Source: Filobasidium wieringae
Taxonomy: Eukaryota; Basidiomycota; Tremellomycetes; Filobasidiales; Filobasidiaceae
Assembly (NCBI GenBank): GCA_001600055.1
Contig: BCIV01000001.1
Location: 434,001-498,000, forward strand
Length of the DNA: 64,000 nt
Reading direction: 5' to 3'
The notes beneath the pieces are model-generated. The model saw only the letters and a list, made by a program, of their open reading frames with translations, searched no databases and had not been told where the DNA came from. The position numbers and the translations under genes were made by a program. Below are positions 1-13,144 of this stretch, in pieces. Within the stretch, counting starts at the first letter, position 1, and each line of letters opens with the position of its first letter.

Positions 1-611
1 AGGGGATCTGTTGAGTGGAGGTGGGATCGGGGATTACATCAACGGGAGTCTTGCCAGTGTCATTGGGTTGAACGGGAATGCAAACGGTAGCGGGAATGGG
101 AATGGGAATATGACCCCGGTAGAAACCTCGAAGGGGGGTGGTACTTGGGCTGGAGTCGGTGCGGAAGGGTTGCAGAGGGATGATTGGATTGGCAGATTAA
201 GGGCTGACGTGTAAGTTGTAAAGCAAGCCGCGGACCTTGTTGGTATATTGACTGACGCTCTTTCTGTATGTTGACAGTAAAAATTACCTTGCCCATTCAT
301 ACGCCTCCGACCTTTCCAGGACCTCGTCATCCCCTCTTACTACCAATCCCGATTTCATCTCCACCTTCACTTCCCTTCCATACGAGCTCTTCAAATCGCT
401 TTTGGAGGACGCAACCTTCACCGCACTCGGGAACGATCAAGAGCGGTTTGGATTTGCTAAAAAGTTGATTCTTCAGAGGAAAAAGGGCAACGGACCTGGA
501 AAAGGATCGATGGAGAACGTCGTTCTCAGCTTTGGAGGAGGTAACGGGTCGAACGTGCATGTTACGAGGAAGAATACAGCAAGGAACCTATGGAAGGTCG
601 AGAAGGATTGA
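1..611 (+). CDS. 3' end of a probable BTB/POZ-type protein (5' end outside window)
   Basis: Two exons are visible: up to 210 and 278-611, joined over a 67-nt intron (GTAAGT...TTGACAG) that keeps the frame. The first exon is rich in Gly, Asn and Ser. The second holds a helical tail with LPYELFKSLLED, a run like ERFGFAKKLILQRKK, then VVLSFGGGNGSNVHV, and ends in WKVEKD. The pattern of LPYELFK followed by an ERF-FAKK helix resembles the region after the BTB domain in fungal germ-cell-less-like proteins, but the BTB domain itself would lie outside the window, so the family call is weak. It converges on the phosphatase gene, with 257 bases between the two stop codons. Confidence 0.5.
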
Positions 612-868
612 GGATTGAGGATAACGCTCAATCCGGACAGTCAGGAGAACCAACCTTACGCAAGCATATAATACATAATAATGACTCGTTTCTCCATTGA
701 AACGATAAAAACGATACTAGATCGCTCCCTGCGTATTGTATCGCCTAGTACAAATCTGTTCCTAAAGCAGATTTGCTTCATGAACCCTTACGAGACATTA
801 TATTTACGTTTGTCATGACTACGATTGATACATACTCTCGTCCAAAATCCCACAACGCTTGGCCTTGC

Positions 869-2399
869 TCAAAAGGGCCAGAACCCTTTCCACCATACTA
901 ACAGGATTGTGAACAACACTGCTTCTACCGCAAGACCGACGGGGACCTTGCCTCCTCCCAAGACCAAAGTGGTCAGCCAGCTGATTCCGATGATCTTGTC
1001 GACCAATCGTCCTGCACCGTTGTAGGAAGCCAACATGAGAGGGTCACTGGCGGATGGCACGTTGTATGGGAAGGGTAGGAAGGGAGTTTGGAACGGGGTA
1101 GAGCCCATCGATGCAGATAATCGTTCAGATACAGGAGGTGGGATGTTGATCAAGGTATAGACGGGCTTGTGATCGGAAATGATCATCTCGGGGATGGAGC
1201 AATAAGCCACTGCTTTGGTCCTTCCAGTTACACGAACGCCGATCAGGTTCGACGAATCGTTCTCGCTGCCGTCATCGTCGTTAGCTGAATTGATCAGCTC
1301 GTCATCGTGACTGGCGAACAGGATACGGTCGGTATAACCTGGTCGACGCTTGGGATCATACCCTTCGACCTTGCCCATCAACCTCTTGTAGGTCGGCGCA
1401 AACGAAGTCAAGGGTCCTTCTCGCAGTCCGAGCATAGTCTTGTTGAGATCACGTTGCTGAGCCAAAGTATCCATTTCGACCAGAGATCTCCGTTGTTCCA
1501 GTAGCTGTTTGTCGGCTTCTCCGTTCTGAGAAGCTTCAATGGCAAGGGTACCCTCTTTGATGGCTTCCCACCGTCTGGGGTTCTTCTGTTGAGCTTTGGC
1601 ATCGCCTGCTACTCTATGCTCCAAGCTCGTCACTCTTTCGCCTAATCGGTAGTTAAGATCGCCTAAGAGGATGCAGTGTGAGGTGTGGAAAAGACGGGAG
1701 GGGACATCTAGGGCTCCGGCAGGGGGGAAGATGAGAGAAGTGAGAATTGTCTCGTAGTTGGCGTTTCGGGTCTTCAAAGCGTGGTCGTGAGCTGCAAGGT
1801 GACTGGAGACGAAGCTGTTCAAATGCAATACCTTAAGTAAACCATTTGTCATCGACAGAGAATCTGGTGACCTACGTAAACGTTTCCCATCGTGCTGCTG
1901 CCTCTCCTACACCCCGGTTGATAGCAATCCGTACTCCAACAGCTCCCTTGTTTCCTGTTCCACCAGTCCCTAAACCAGTTGTGCTGTAGGACACCTTGCC
2001 CAAAGCCTGACGTGGAACCGTTGCTTCATTGAAGAAAACCCAGAGGCCAATAGAACATAATGATGAGTCGGAAAGCTTGTAGAAACTGCTTGTTGGACTA
2101 TTTAGGGTCTGAAGAAATCGAGAGGAAAGGGTGGTGACCAGAGATGTTGACAATCCGGACACTACCGGATCAACGTTCATCAACTTAGCTGGAATCTCAA
2201 CTTCCGACGATCTGGGTTTGAGCTCACTGGATACATGCAAAGGAGACATCTCCTGAATCCCTATGACGATGATGTCCGCCTTGACCTCTTGATCGTTCTT
2301 CAATGCCGGTTCCAGCCATTGCCGAATCTCCTTGTCGGTCAGGGAAGCTGCATTCGTTGCAAGGTTGAAAGTAGTCGCAAAGACGTTGAGTTCTGACAT
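869..2399 (-). CDS. INP54: Inositol polyphosphate 5-phosphatase, Inp54-type, tail-anchored
   Basis: Exons 1876-2399 and 869-1814 with a 61-nt intron give 489 aa in one frame. It is expected to remove the 5-phosphate from PI(4,5)P2. The family motifs are visible in order: FATTFNLATN near the start, IVIGIQEM at about residue 50, FVSSHLAAH at the splice junction, GDLNYRL (about 226), FAPTYK, RRPGYTDRILF (about 330) and SDHKPV (about 388). These are the metal and substrate-binding residues of the exonuclease/endonuclease/phosphatase fold. A hydrophobic stretch near residues 450-485 followed by only a few residues looks like a C-terminal tail anchor, as in yeast Inp54, which sits on the ER. There is no Sac1 domain, so it is not a synaptojanin. 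The start was chosen as the ATG just before SELNVFATTFN; an upstream in-frame ATG would add five residues. Confidence 0.9.
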
Positions 2400-2728
2400 G
2401 ATACCAAGCAGCACTTGCCAGAGGTGTTGAGACTGAGAAAGAGGATACGAAGTAAAGCGAGACGCCCAAATGACTGAGCGAAGTTGTTGATATCGCTCAA
2501 CTCGACTGGAACTGTTTATATGTCGTCATCGCCTGAACAGGCGGATCCGACCTGTCGATCTTTATTCGGCAGCTATAGTCAATCGTTCGTAAAATTATAG
2601 GCATACAATTCATCTTGTGTATCGATCATTCCTTCAAAGCCAACCGGCCACCTTGTCTAAAAACATAACTTTCCCCTGCACAAGATCCGCTAGATACACC
2701 GCACTGCGGGATCGTGTCCTTCCTCCTT
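2400..2728. other. Short gap: promoter of the phosphatase and 3' flank of the large nuclear protein
   Basis: About 330 bases between two genes on the minus strand. I see no coding frame, repeat or RNA gene here. It should hold the phosphatase promoter and the 3' UTR of the next gene upstream. Confidence 0.5.
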
Positions 2729-5700
2729 TCACCCGGTATACATCTGGTTCTCAAACCCAGTACCCGGGTCTACATTTTGCATGGAGATCTCACTCATGTC
2801 GTTGAAGTCCATATCGATCCCACCGCTCATCATCCTCATTTCGTCGTCCATTGACAGATGTTGCGACCCAGTGGATGCCATATCGTTTGACTGTTGTTGG
2901 AACGGCTTGATATCAGGGGTCGAGGGCAACAAGGAAGACCCTTGCAACATCTGTTGCGGTGTTGCTTGTTGTTGATACGCGTTGGGATTTGCAAGCGGGG
3001 TCGACTCCTGACTGTGGTTGTATCCTCCTGCCGACGGTGAGAACGGCGAAGACAAGTTATGATGGGAGGCAAATCTGGCTGCTCTCACAATTGACGGAGT
3101 GATAGCCGTAATGGGAGTCGCCTGGGCCATCCCGTAAGCGTAATGATGCGTTGGAGTCTGATGATAGGCATTCCCTTGGACCTGTTGGCGTTGAGGGGTC
3201 ATAGGCCATTGTCGACAATGCGCTCCTTCCCCTTGGTTTTGTCTCGATGATTGACTCGGTGTACCCATTCCGACGTGAGATCTTTCGTCCGAATACCCTC
3301 CCGCAAAAACATCGCTAGTCTGTAGTCGGAGCGGCATCCCACGACTCAGATCGCTACGAGAAGCCTTACGACTGAAGGCTTGACTTCGCTTTCTCGAAGC
3401 CACGCGATGACGCCCGGAACCCGCGGAGACTTGCGAACCATCCTCAGAGTCGATAGGGGGAGAAAGAAGGACAACCCCTTCGAGATCGTTGGCGGGGTCC
3501 GTGCTGGGAGAGTCCGCGCTCCATGAAACCCACCCATCCTCGATAGGCGCCCACTTGCCCTTCCCGACGTTTCTGGAAAAGGGATCAAGGGTACGGTCAG
3601 CTCGTCATTCATGGATGGGGATTGACCTAAGCAATGCACTCACTTATTGAGCAGATCTCGACGAGTATACTTGTAATTCTCGCATCGTTCGACAGCTTTC
3701 CTTCGGATGTCTCGAATAGCGATCTTCATTTCGGCCGTCAGAGGTTTCCAGCGAGGGCCAGGTCCGTCATAACGCTTATCGCATCTCGCCGTAAAGGCGT
3801 CCAGCTGTGCGATACATCTACGACCTTTATGATAGTACTGTTGTAGAAACGAGGCTTTCTCGGTCGGAGAACATGTAGAGGGTACCGAACCGATGAGAGG
3901 GAACGAGTTGTTGTTGATCACCAGGTCGATCGTGATGATGTGGTAGAACAGAGGGAAAACGTCTCGAACGTAAGGATGATCGTTCACGAGATCTCTAAGG
4001 GTCGGGTTGTGACTTCCATGACGCTGTTTGGATATATGATCAGCCCGATAAGGACCACGAATGGTAGCAGCGCTGTCACGTACTGAGTATGGGCCTTGCA
4101 TTGTACTATTGTACCGACTTGAATATTCGCGTCGATGACTCCTCATTCTTTTCCTCCTTGGACCCCTCTCGCCATCGCTTCCACCCCAATCATCGTCAGC
4201 GGCATCCATATCTCCGGAACTGAATGACTCGTCGTCACTAGAGTCTTCACGGCCCCGGCCGTCCAAGTCGGCGTACGACACTGTTCGACTCATCGACGCC
4301 AAGCGATTAGACGAGCGGACTATCAGAGAAGAAAGGGGGAGGCCATCAGCCAAAGCTTCGGTTGAAGGTAACGATGATACTTGCAGTACGTACTGGGCCC
4401 GATTGAAGGAAGCCGATTCTTGAATCTGGACTTTCGGTCGGACGGGTGAGCTTTGACGTTCATGCTCGAAGTCTTGCGTTTCAAAAACTTGGAAGGCGAG
4501 CGGGACTAATTAGAGCGGAGGCTATTAGGTTAGGTTGTCGCGTTTCAAGTGAACGGAGCGTGTCGAGACTTACATCGCGGCTTGGGGGACCACCGGGACT
4601 GCTACCCAGACCGAGACTCTCCATCAATTGCTCATTGGCTTTGATATTACGCATCCTCTCCATCTCATACTCTGGTGTCTCGCCGTATTCCTCCTGCACG
4701 TCCAGCCTATTGTCATCGTGACGACCGGTGCTGGAAGGTGGCTGACGGCTCTGCGTCACGCTCTGTGGGGTACAACCTCCTTGATAAGCCATCATGAACG
4801 CCGAAGGCCCTTCAGGCTCAGGTGCGGCCGATCGTAACATGTGCATATGATCGTAAGAGTTCGGGTTCGGATTACGCCTCGGACCGGTGGGCGTCTGAGG
4901 GTAAGCGGATCGAGGAGGTTGCGAATTATCATTCTCGTCGTCGCGCGCGCGGAGAGGTTGGATCTGATGAGTGGGAACGATCATTCCGTTTGAATTGTGA
5001 TCCGGAACGATGGGGAACACCCCAGTCATAGCTGAAGGGAGTTGTCCATGAGAACCCGGGAAATCACTGATGGGAGCGGTGAAGGGTACGTCATTCGTCT
5101 GGTTCCCGGAAAACCCATGGAACGATCGTGGCATATGATGAGGAATCAGATTCTGATGCGACAGGTTGTCCACCGCCGATCTCGACCCTGCTACACCGCC
5201 GTATCCCAGATGCGCCTGACGGGTATGATGCCCATCCATCCCTTGATGCGCCACGTTGTTCAACGGGTGATGAGCATTGGTACCGAACGTGTAAGAGGCG
5301 GCCGAGGTGATGGGATACTCGTTATCATAAAACAAGTGCTCGCCACGTTGAACGACGGGAACGAGATACTGTTGACCTGAATTCTGGTGCTGCTGATGCT
5401 GTTGTTGTTGAACCTGCTGACCGTTTCCGATAGGTACCACAGCGCTGGGAGCGTTACTTTGTGACGTTGACAAAGGCCTTTTCATCATTCCCAAGGATTG
5501 CGAAGGATATTGCAACCCCTGTTGAGCTTCTTGAGATTGCTGAGCGAACATCGTCCTTGCTCTGTACGTGCCAATGGGGTCGTTCGTAGTGTGAGAAGGA
5601 GAATCAAAGTGGTCCTGAGGATCGGTAGTGGACTTTGAACGATCGTTGACGTCTGTCGGATGATGGGTCGATTCAGGATGATGATGATGATGCTGATGTT

Positions 5701-7609
5701 GTGAAGAAGCAATCTCGATTTGCGTTCCACTAATGAGCCCGTTCAAACCGACCTCGTACTCCCATAAAGGGTTTTCAGTCCCGCCCCCTTCCCCCTGGAC
5801 GTTATAAGTTGACAAAGGATCCCCGGCCCTTTGTCCTTTGGCAAGCGTCTCATCCGTCTGAACGAGGTCATGCCCCGAACTGGCCATACTACCACTCGCA
5901 TTACTTTCTGCCGAATGAGACGACCCTGCCCTCGAAACGTCCTCATGTTGAGGATCGACACCCGTCTGTTGTCCATGCCCCGTGGCGTGCGCGTCCGCGT
6001 CCATCCATCTGATCTCCGGCTCGATCGTCCCCCTCCTTCCAGGGGGTGAAAAGGGAGAAAAAGTCACCCCGTCGGAAAGCAAAGGATCCGCTCTGATAGC
6101 GAACATGCTCATCCCCGACATCCAGCTCGATCCTAGTTGACCCTCTTGGTGGTGGTGATGGGAGGAGTGGTGAGAGGTATCGACCGAATGCGAATTCAAT
6201 TCGGATCGTCTGTCGAGTCCTAATCCCTTTAAAGGAGGTAAAGGATGTTCCTGCCAAAAAGAATGCGAAGACGCTCGATCGGCGAGCGTAGGAAACCTCG
6301 TTGTTGGGAACCTAGAGAACCCCGTGAGCGTATGCGTATGCGTATGCGTATGCGAGGGAACAGGTGTTTGAGCGTAAGAATGAAGCGCGGTGGTGAACGA
6401 TGATGAAGAACAAGAAGATCCTCCTTTGAAACCCTCCCCGATCCTAGGTGAAACACGTTCCGATTTCACTTCAATCTCTTCCTCCGTCGATCCTGTGAGA
6501 GCGACGAAATCCTCTACTCTCGTGACCGACTGACTTTGGTCCGAGACGCTCGCGGTGGCGGTGAGGGGTGAAACGAGTGTAGACCCTGTCGTCCGTCCTT
6601 GATCCGACGAATGATGATGTTCACTGGGAAAAGTCTGTACGGGTACACAATCGCCGACCTTGAACCAAGTCCTACTGGCGGATAACGTATCCTCCCTTCT
6701 CCCTCTCGAATGCGAATCACAGGAATCGGGCGAATCGACCGAAAGCACCCAATCGTCCAGGGCCGTGTTCCTTCTCTGATGGTGATGGTACCTCTCCGCC
6801 TGCGCGTGTGCGTGTGCGTGTGCGTGTGCGTGTGCGTGTGCGTGTACGTGCGCTGGTGGGTACGGTGGAGTGAGGGAAGGGAGGTACTGATCCCAAGTAT
6901 GAGGTTGGTTCTGAAACCCTGAAGAAGAACCGGCGTTGACGGGAACGGGAACGGGAACGGGTGAAGGGGCGGAGCCGATCCTCTTCTCCTCTAAACCGGG
7001 GTAATGGTAATCCCTGTAATCTCTCTCTTCCAAATCTTCCGTCCTGGCCGTGGTCGAAGACCGTTCTCTTTCTCGTTCTCGTTCCTGGTCGAGCGGATCG
7101 GGTTTCCCTCTTGAAGAAGTACGAGTACCCGTCCGAGTCCGAGCGGATGTCGGTCCAGGGAGGTTCTTCTGACGCGTTATATCGCACAACGGTCGTCTAG
7201 ATCTGAGGTTATGGTTGGACGAATTGGTTTGCGCTGAGATGACAGGATTTGAATTCGGGTTCGGGTGAGTGTGAGTGTGAGTGTGAGGATATGGGAGGGG
7301 GAGGCTGGGATTCAATATGAGTGGGAAAGGGACTTTACGTCTGGACCCGGGGGTGGAGAGGGGTAGAGCGGGCAGGAGGAGGGGTAGTTTCTTCTTCCCT
7401 TGACCTTCAGGTTGAGGTTGAGGTTGAGGTTCAGCTTGAGTCTGAGATTGAGACTGAACCCGAGGTCGTGATTGGTGTGCAAAGGTATGCGTATCGGGAC
7501 CACCCTCGTCCTCATGCACAAGTAAAGGCCCCTCCTCATCCTTTGCCCGACCCTTAATACTCCCCCCCTCCCCCTCTCCCTCGATGGTTGTCGTTGTTGT
7601 TGTTGTCAT
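2729..7609 (-). CDS. Large low-complexity nuclear protein with an unrecognised conserved-looking C-terminal domain
   Basis: Four exons (4574-7609, 4394-4505, 3644-4319, 2729-3572) join over introns of 68, 74 and 71 nt into 1,555 aa with no frame break. Residues 1-1012 are low complexity: Thr, Gln/Pro, His-Ala, Arg-Glu and Ser runs. Exon 3 begins with an acidic serine-rich part and a basic patch (GPRRKRMRSHRR), likely a nuclear signal. A compact segment follows, about residues 1157-1310, with HPYVRDVFPLFYHI, RWKPLTAEMKIAIRDIRRK, CENYKYTRRDLL and GKGKWAPIEDGWVSW; it looks folded and helical. The tail is rich in Gln, Ser and Met. I do not recognise the family. A regulator of transcription is a reasonable guess from composition only. 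The ATG lies just after a likely 3' splice site (ATTCTAG), so a 5' UTR intron running back to a GTGAGT near 7888 is plausible. Confidence 0.75.
6328..6354. repeat. GCGTAT hexamer array inside the coding exon
   Basis: Over four copies of a six-base unit, which on the minus strand code for alternating Thr-His. A GTGAGT-like array at 7265-7288, also coding His-Thr, GGGAAC copies near 6939-6960 (Pro-Val) and GGTTGA copies near 7408-7434 (Gln-Pro) lie in the same exon. Confidence 0.85.
6804..6846. repeat. GCGTGT hexamer array inside the coding exon
   Basis: About seven copies of a six-base unit. On the minus strand the array codes for alternating His-Ala. Because the unit is six bases long, changes in copy number keep the frame. 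Confidence 0.9.
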
Positions 7610-9277
7610 CCTAGAATCTCCTTCAACTGTAGATAAGCCGGGGCAGGGGTGGTCGATGACGAGCCAGGGGGTTCGTTTGGTTGGCGAAACGGGTGGGGAT
7701 TACCGGTTCGGGCAATCCGGGTGTTTGGTTGCGTTTCACCGTCGAACAGCTGGGGCTGAGGAGGAGGGAGAGGGACCAGGAGCCAGGAGAGAGAAGGCTG
7801 AACACGTTCTAGATCTAGATGACGAGGTGGGGGGATCCGAATCAGCCGTTTTCCCACCCACGATCTACCCCTAATCGTTCACTCACGCTGGGTCCGGGAG
7901 GTGGCAGAGCAGGAGAGGAAGTGTTTGTTATTGGACGTGTTGACGACTTTGACGATCGGTGATGGAAATGGCGAATGGAAAAGGGAGGATTTTTTTTCCA
8001 AGTTCGGGTTGGAGAGGGGGGAGGATGGAAGAGGGAGGAATCGTCGGATCGTTTCAGGTTGGCGGGTGGGGCGAGTGCGAGTGGGTCGAGGTCGAGGTTG
8101 GTTGTTGAGTGTCGAGTGTCGAGTGTATCGAGGTGAGCGGCTCAAAGGATAGCGAAGGGAAGGGAGCGAGAGTGGGAGTGGGAGATTAATTGAGCGAACG
8201 TTGGGGTCGAAGCTGCGAATGAAAATGATGATCAACCTGACCGTTTCCTCTCTTTTTGTCTGAAAGATGACGCGCCACCGTTCGACCTTTTGATCGCGTC
8301 GATACGAGTTTCAACCAGAGACAAAAGCGCAGATCACTGATTCACTGATTCACCGATTCACTCTGATCACCGACGCACTCGCACTGATCAGAGTGGATCG
8401 ATTCGATCGTGTCCACACTACTCCACAGCCTCGATCTCATCACGCCCCACTTCAAAACGCACTCTGCCCAGAGCCACTCATCCTCCATTGTCCCTGTTGT
8501 CCTGGTCACCCCGTCGCATTCCTCACCAGAGGACAAGCTAACAACCAATCATCAACGATCACAAACGATCAACGATCAACGAAACACGTCGATCACCCAA
8601 ACAAGCGCCTAAGCGCCATCAACGTATCACCCCAACCCCCTGATCCCCTTCTTTCCAGCCACACTCCCTCCCCGCCCTGCCCGCGCTGTCCGGCCAGGGT
8701 GATCCCATACCAGAGACATCATCATCAGTGCATCAGTGAATCATCACAACCTCCCTGTTCCCTGTTCCATACGATCACGCGCGCGAGCAAAAGGAACCTT
8801 TCATCCCGCTCCTTCCCTCGATGTTCGATGTTCCACGTCTCACCTAGACGAACGCACGAGCGACCGATCGAAACGCGAATCCCCGTCGCGAATCCGCGAA
8901 TACCCCGTCGCGTGAACGATGAAACGCGTTTCATACCATCAGACGCGGGGGGATTTCGTTTGACAGGCTCGGACCGGTCGATCAGAAGTACACGCTGTCA
9001 GTCCATCGCTAGTAGTAGTAATCCGGATGATCGGGTGAAGAGCACCGTCCCGTTCCTCGCTAGGCGAGTGTCCAACCCGCACACGTTGGAACTGTTACGG
9101 ACGACGATCCTTGCTTCCCTAGCGACTACTAGCTACTGACATGTGTGCATGTGTCACCACGTGAACTCGTGAACTCGTGGACTCGTTACGAAAGATCAAA
9201 TGCATAAGATCCCTACCCACACCCCTCGACCGAGTACCGAGAATACAATCCCCCGTCCCACCCGCCACCCGCCACAC
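7610..9277. other. 1.7 kb gap: 5' leader of the large protein, then a repeat-rich intergenic region
   Basis: Upstream of the ATG at 7609 the minus strand shows a 3' splice site and, near 7888, a GTGAGT donor, consistent with an untranslated first exon. From about 8330 to 9190 there are short direct repeats: TCACTGAT-like units at 8334-8400, CAACGATCA units at 8553-8580, CGCGAATCC-like units at 8873-8905 and GAACTCGT units with a CACGTG at 9157-9186. A 248-codon open frame on the plus strand (8393-9139) has no domain, no splice signal and a His/Pro/Ser/Arg-rich composition typical of chance frames, so I do not call it a gene. Confidence 0.5.
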
Positions 9278-11483
<2,206 letters not shown>

Positions 11484-11990
11484 TTTGGTGGTATTCTATC
11501 TCTTTGATCTCGAGGTGGAAAGGTAGTTCGAACGTTTGTGCTTCGGGGTTGAGAAGCTGCTTCTGATAACTTCTTGATGTTCTTGGACCGTTTCTTTTGG
11601 GGTATGTGATCTGACAGACGATACTTCAGGAAGAGCTCTTCTTCCCGAGGACCAGTTCTCGATGTTCTATGTCTTGTTAAGAGTTATCGTCAAGGTCGAA
11701 TTCTTGTCCGAGTCATATGATTTCTAACTTTTTATCAAGTCAATGACCAAGAGGATTCCGTTTCTTCGGGTGTGTGGCCCCGCATATATTTAGCACAAGC
11801 GCAGCCATCACGTCACAGAGACAAGCGCGCGCTTCTGAGTAAACAATCTGTTTCAGCTGAATCAGGCTCCGCTGCTCGCGCACGTAGGTACATCGCTATA
11901 GAGCATCTATACATCTACTCCAGAACTACACACCGGGGGTAACGACATCTTGATGACCTATCAGTGGCCAAAACAAGCGAAGACGTTTAC
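11484..11990. other. Gap upstream of LEU4
   Basis: About 500 bases that should hold the LEU4 promoter and 5' UTR. I see no coding frame and no clear CCGNNNNCGG-type Leu3 site. A short AT-rich stretch near 11784 (CATATATTTAG) is the only TATA-like sequence. Confidence 0.4.
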
Positions 11991-12592
11991 CTATTTTCTC
12001 ACGATGCCTTTAAGGCTTGCTTCATTCCGCATGGCACCGCTTATCATCCCAGAGATCTGGACGACTGAGTGTATGCCTATCCCATTTTCTTTCAGGTGCT
12101 TTTTCAAATATTTCAGCTTTTCTTGATCATTACTTGGCCAGTTGTTCATCTCGGGTATCCCACTTTCCCTCAAAGACCTCTGCACCTGTATTTCGACCGT
12201 AAGTGTGCTGTCGACTTTCGAGATGAACGAAGCGGAGTCCTGTACCGTCTACACGAGATAAACGTTTGTTCAATGAGCTGCTACGATGTCACTAACCGCA
12301 ATGTCCTCGTCAAGCGAGTCCTCCAACTGTTTGTAGGATTCACTGAGCGTTTCGAAACAGGACTTGAATGTCGTAACAGTATTCTCGGGAAGGACCATGA
12401 TGAGTGTACGGATATGTTTGTCTCTCCGATTTGAGGCAGACAACTTGTGCTGACTCTCATCGGGCCATATATGCAGTTCGTTTGCACGCTGGATCTGATC
12501 GATTCCTTTATCAAATTCTCGGTTCAGATGCGCAAGAAGACAAATTTGAGTCCCGCTGTCGAAGATGAGAGCGAGAGGTTCTGGTTATATAT
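11991..12592 (-). CDS. Possible short gene of unknown function (5' end unresolved)
   Basis: Two open stretches on the minus strand join in frame over a 48-nt intron (12249-12296, GTTAGT...GTGTAG): about 97 codons from 12587 to 12297, then 86 codons ending in TAG-type stop at 11991. The product would be helical and charged, with FETLSESYKQLEDSLDEDIA, then VQRSLRESGIPEMNNW and EKLKYLKKHLKENGIGIHS. I recognise no family. A stop lies just upstream of the first stretch, next to a possible 3' splice site at about 12584, so at least one more 5' exon would be needed, and I could not find a convincing one. It could also be a decayed gene. Confidence 0.35.
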
Positions 12593-13144
12593 CGGACTGT
12601 CGCTTATGTCCAAAACACCGAGAAGCTTTGCAAAATTCTACAAGAATCCGGTGTCGTAGCCCGCGGATTGATATATCCAGACGAGCACGCTTGATATCTC
12701 GGCAGGGACGTAGATATTTGAGCTTCTACTTGCTACTCAAAACTCAAGGTTCCAGTCACATCGTTGAGAATTGAGACGATTGACGAAACCGCGCATAAGG
12801 CTTCTGCATGCTGGAGAACCCTTGCATAGTTTATTCACTGTTGAGTATTGAGTATATTCCCTTCCACCTTAAGAAGCACTACAATATGACATTCTAGATC
12901 GTGCACTGTAGGTTGCCACCCAAGCACGGACATGGTATCATTCTCGATCGAGTTGCCTTGACGCGCGAGGTCGATCGATGTCCGTTGCTCTCGCTCTGGC
13001 CCGTGCGAAATCTGGATCCTCTCATAGGTCAAATCACAATCGATCGACCTCGTTTCTTGAAATCGCTCGTTCCTTGTAAAACACCCTGATCCCAGGAAGC
13101 ACCACCTGCCACAACAGGGATAATTCAATAGACAATCAATCGCA

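Noticed and set aside
6717..7187. Long frames on other strand or phase inside the big low-complexity exon (possible overlapping gene)
   Set aside because: The hexamer repeats lack stop codons in several frames, which creates open frames without coding.
8393..9139. 248-codon open frame on the plus strand
   Set aside because: Composition is Pro/Ser/His/Arg-rich like chance frames in GC-rich repeat DNA, with no domain, no intron pattern like the other genes, and direct repeats running through it.
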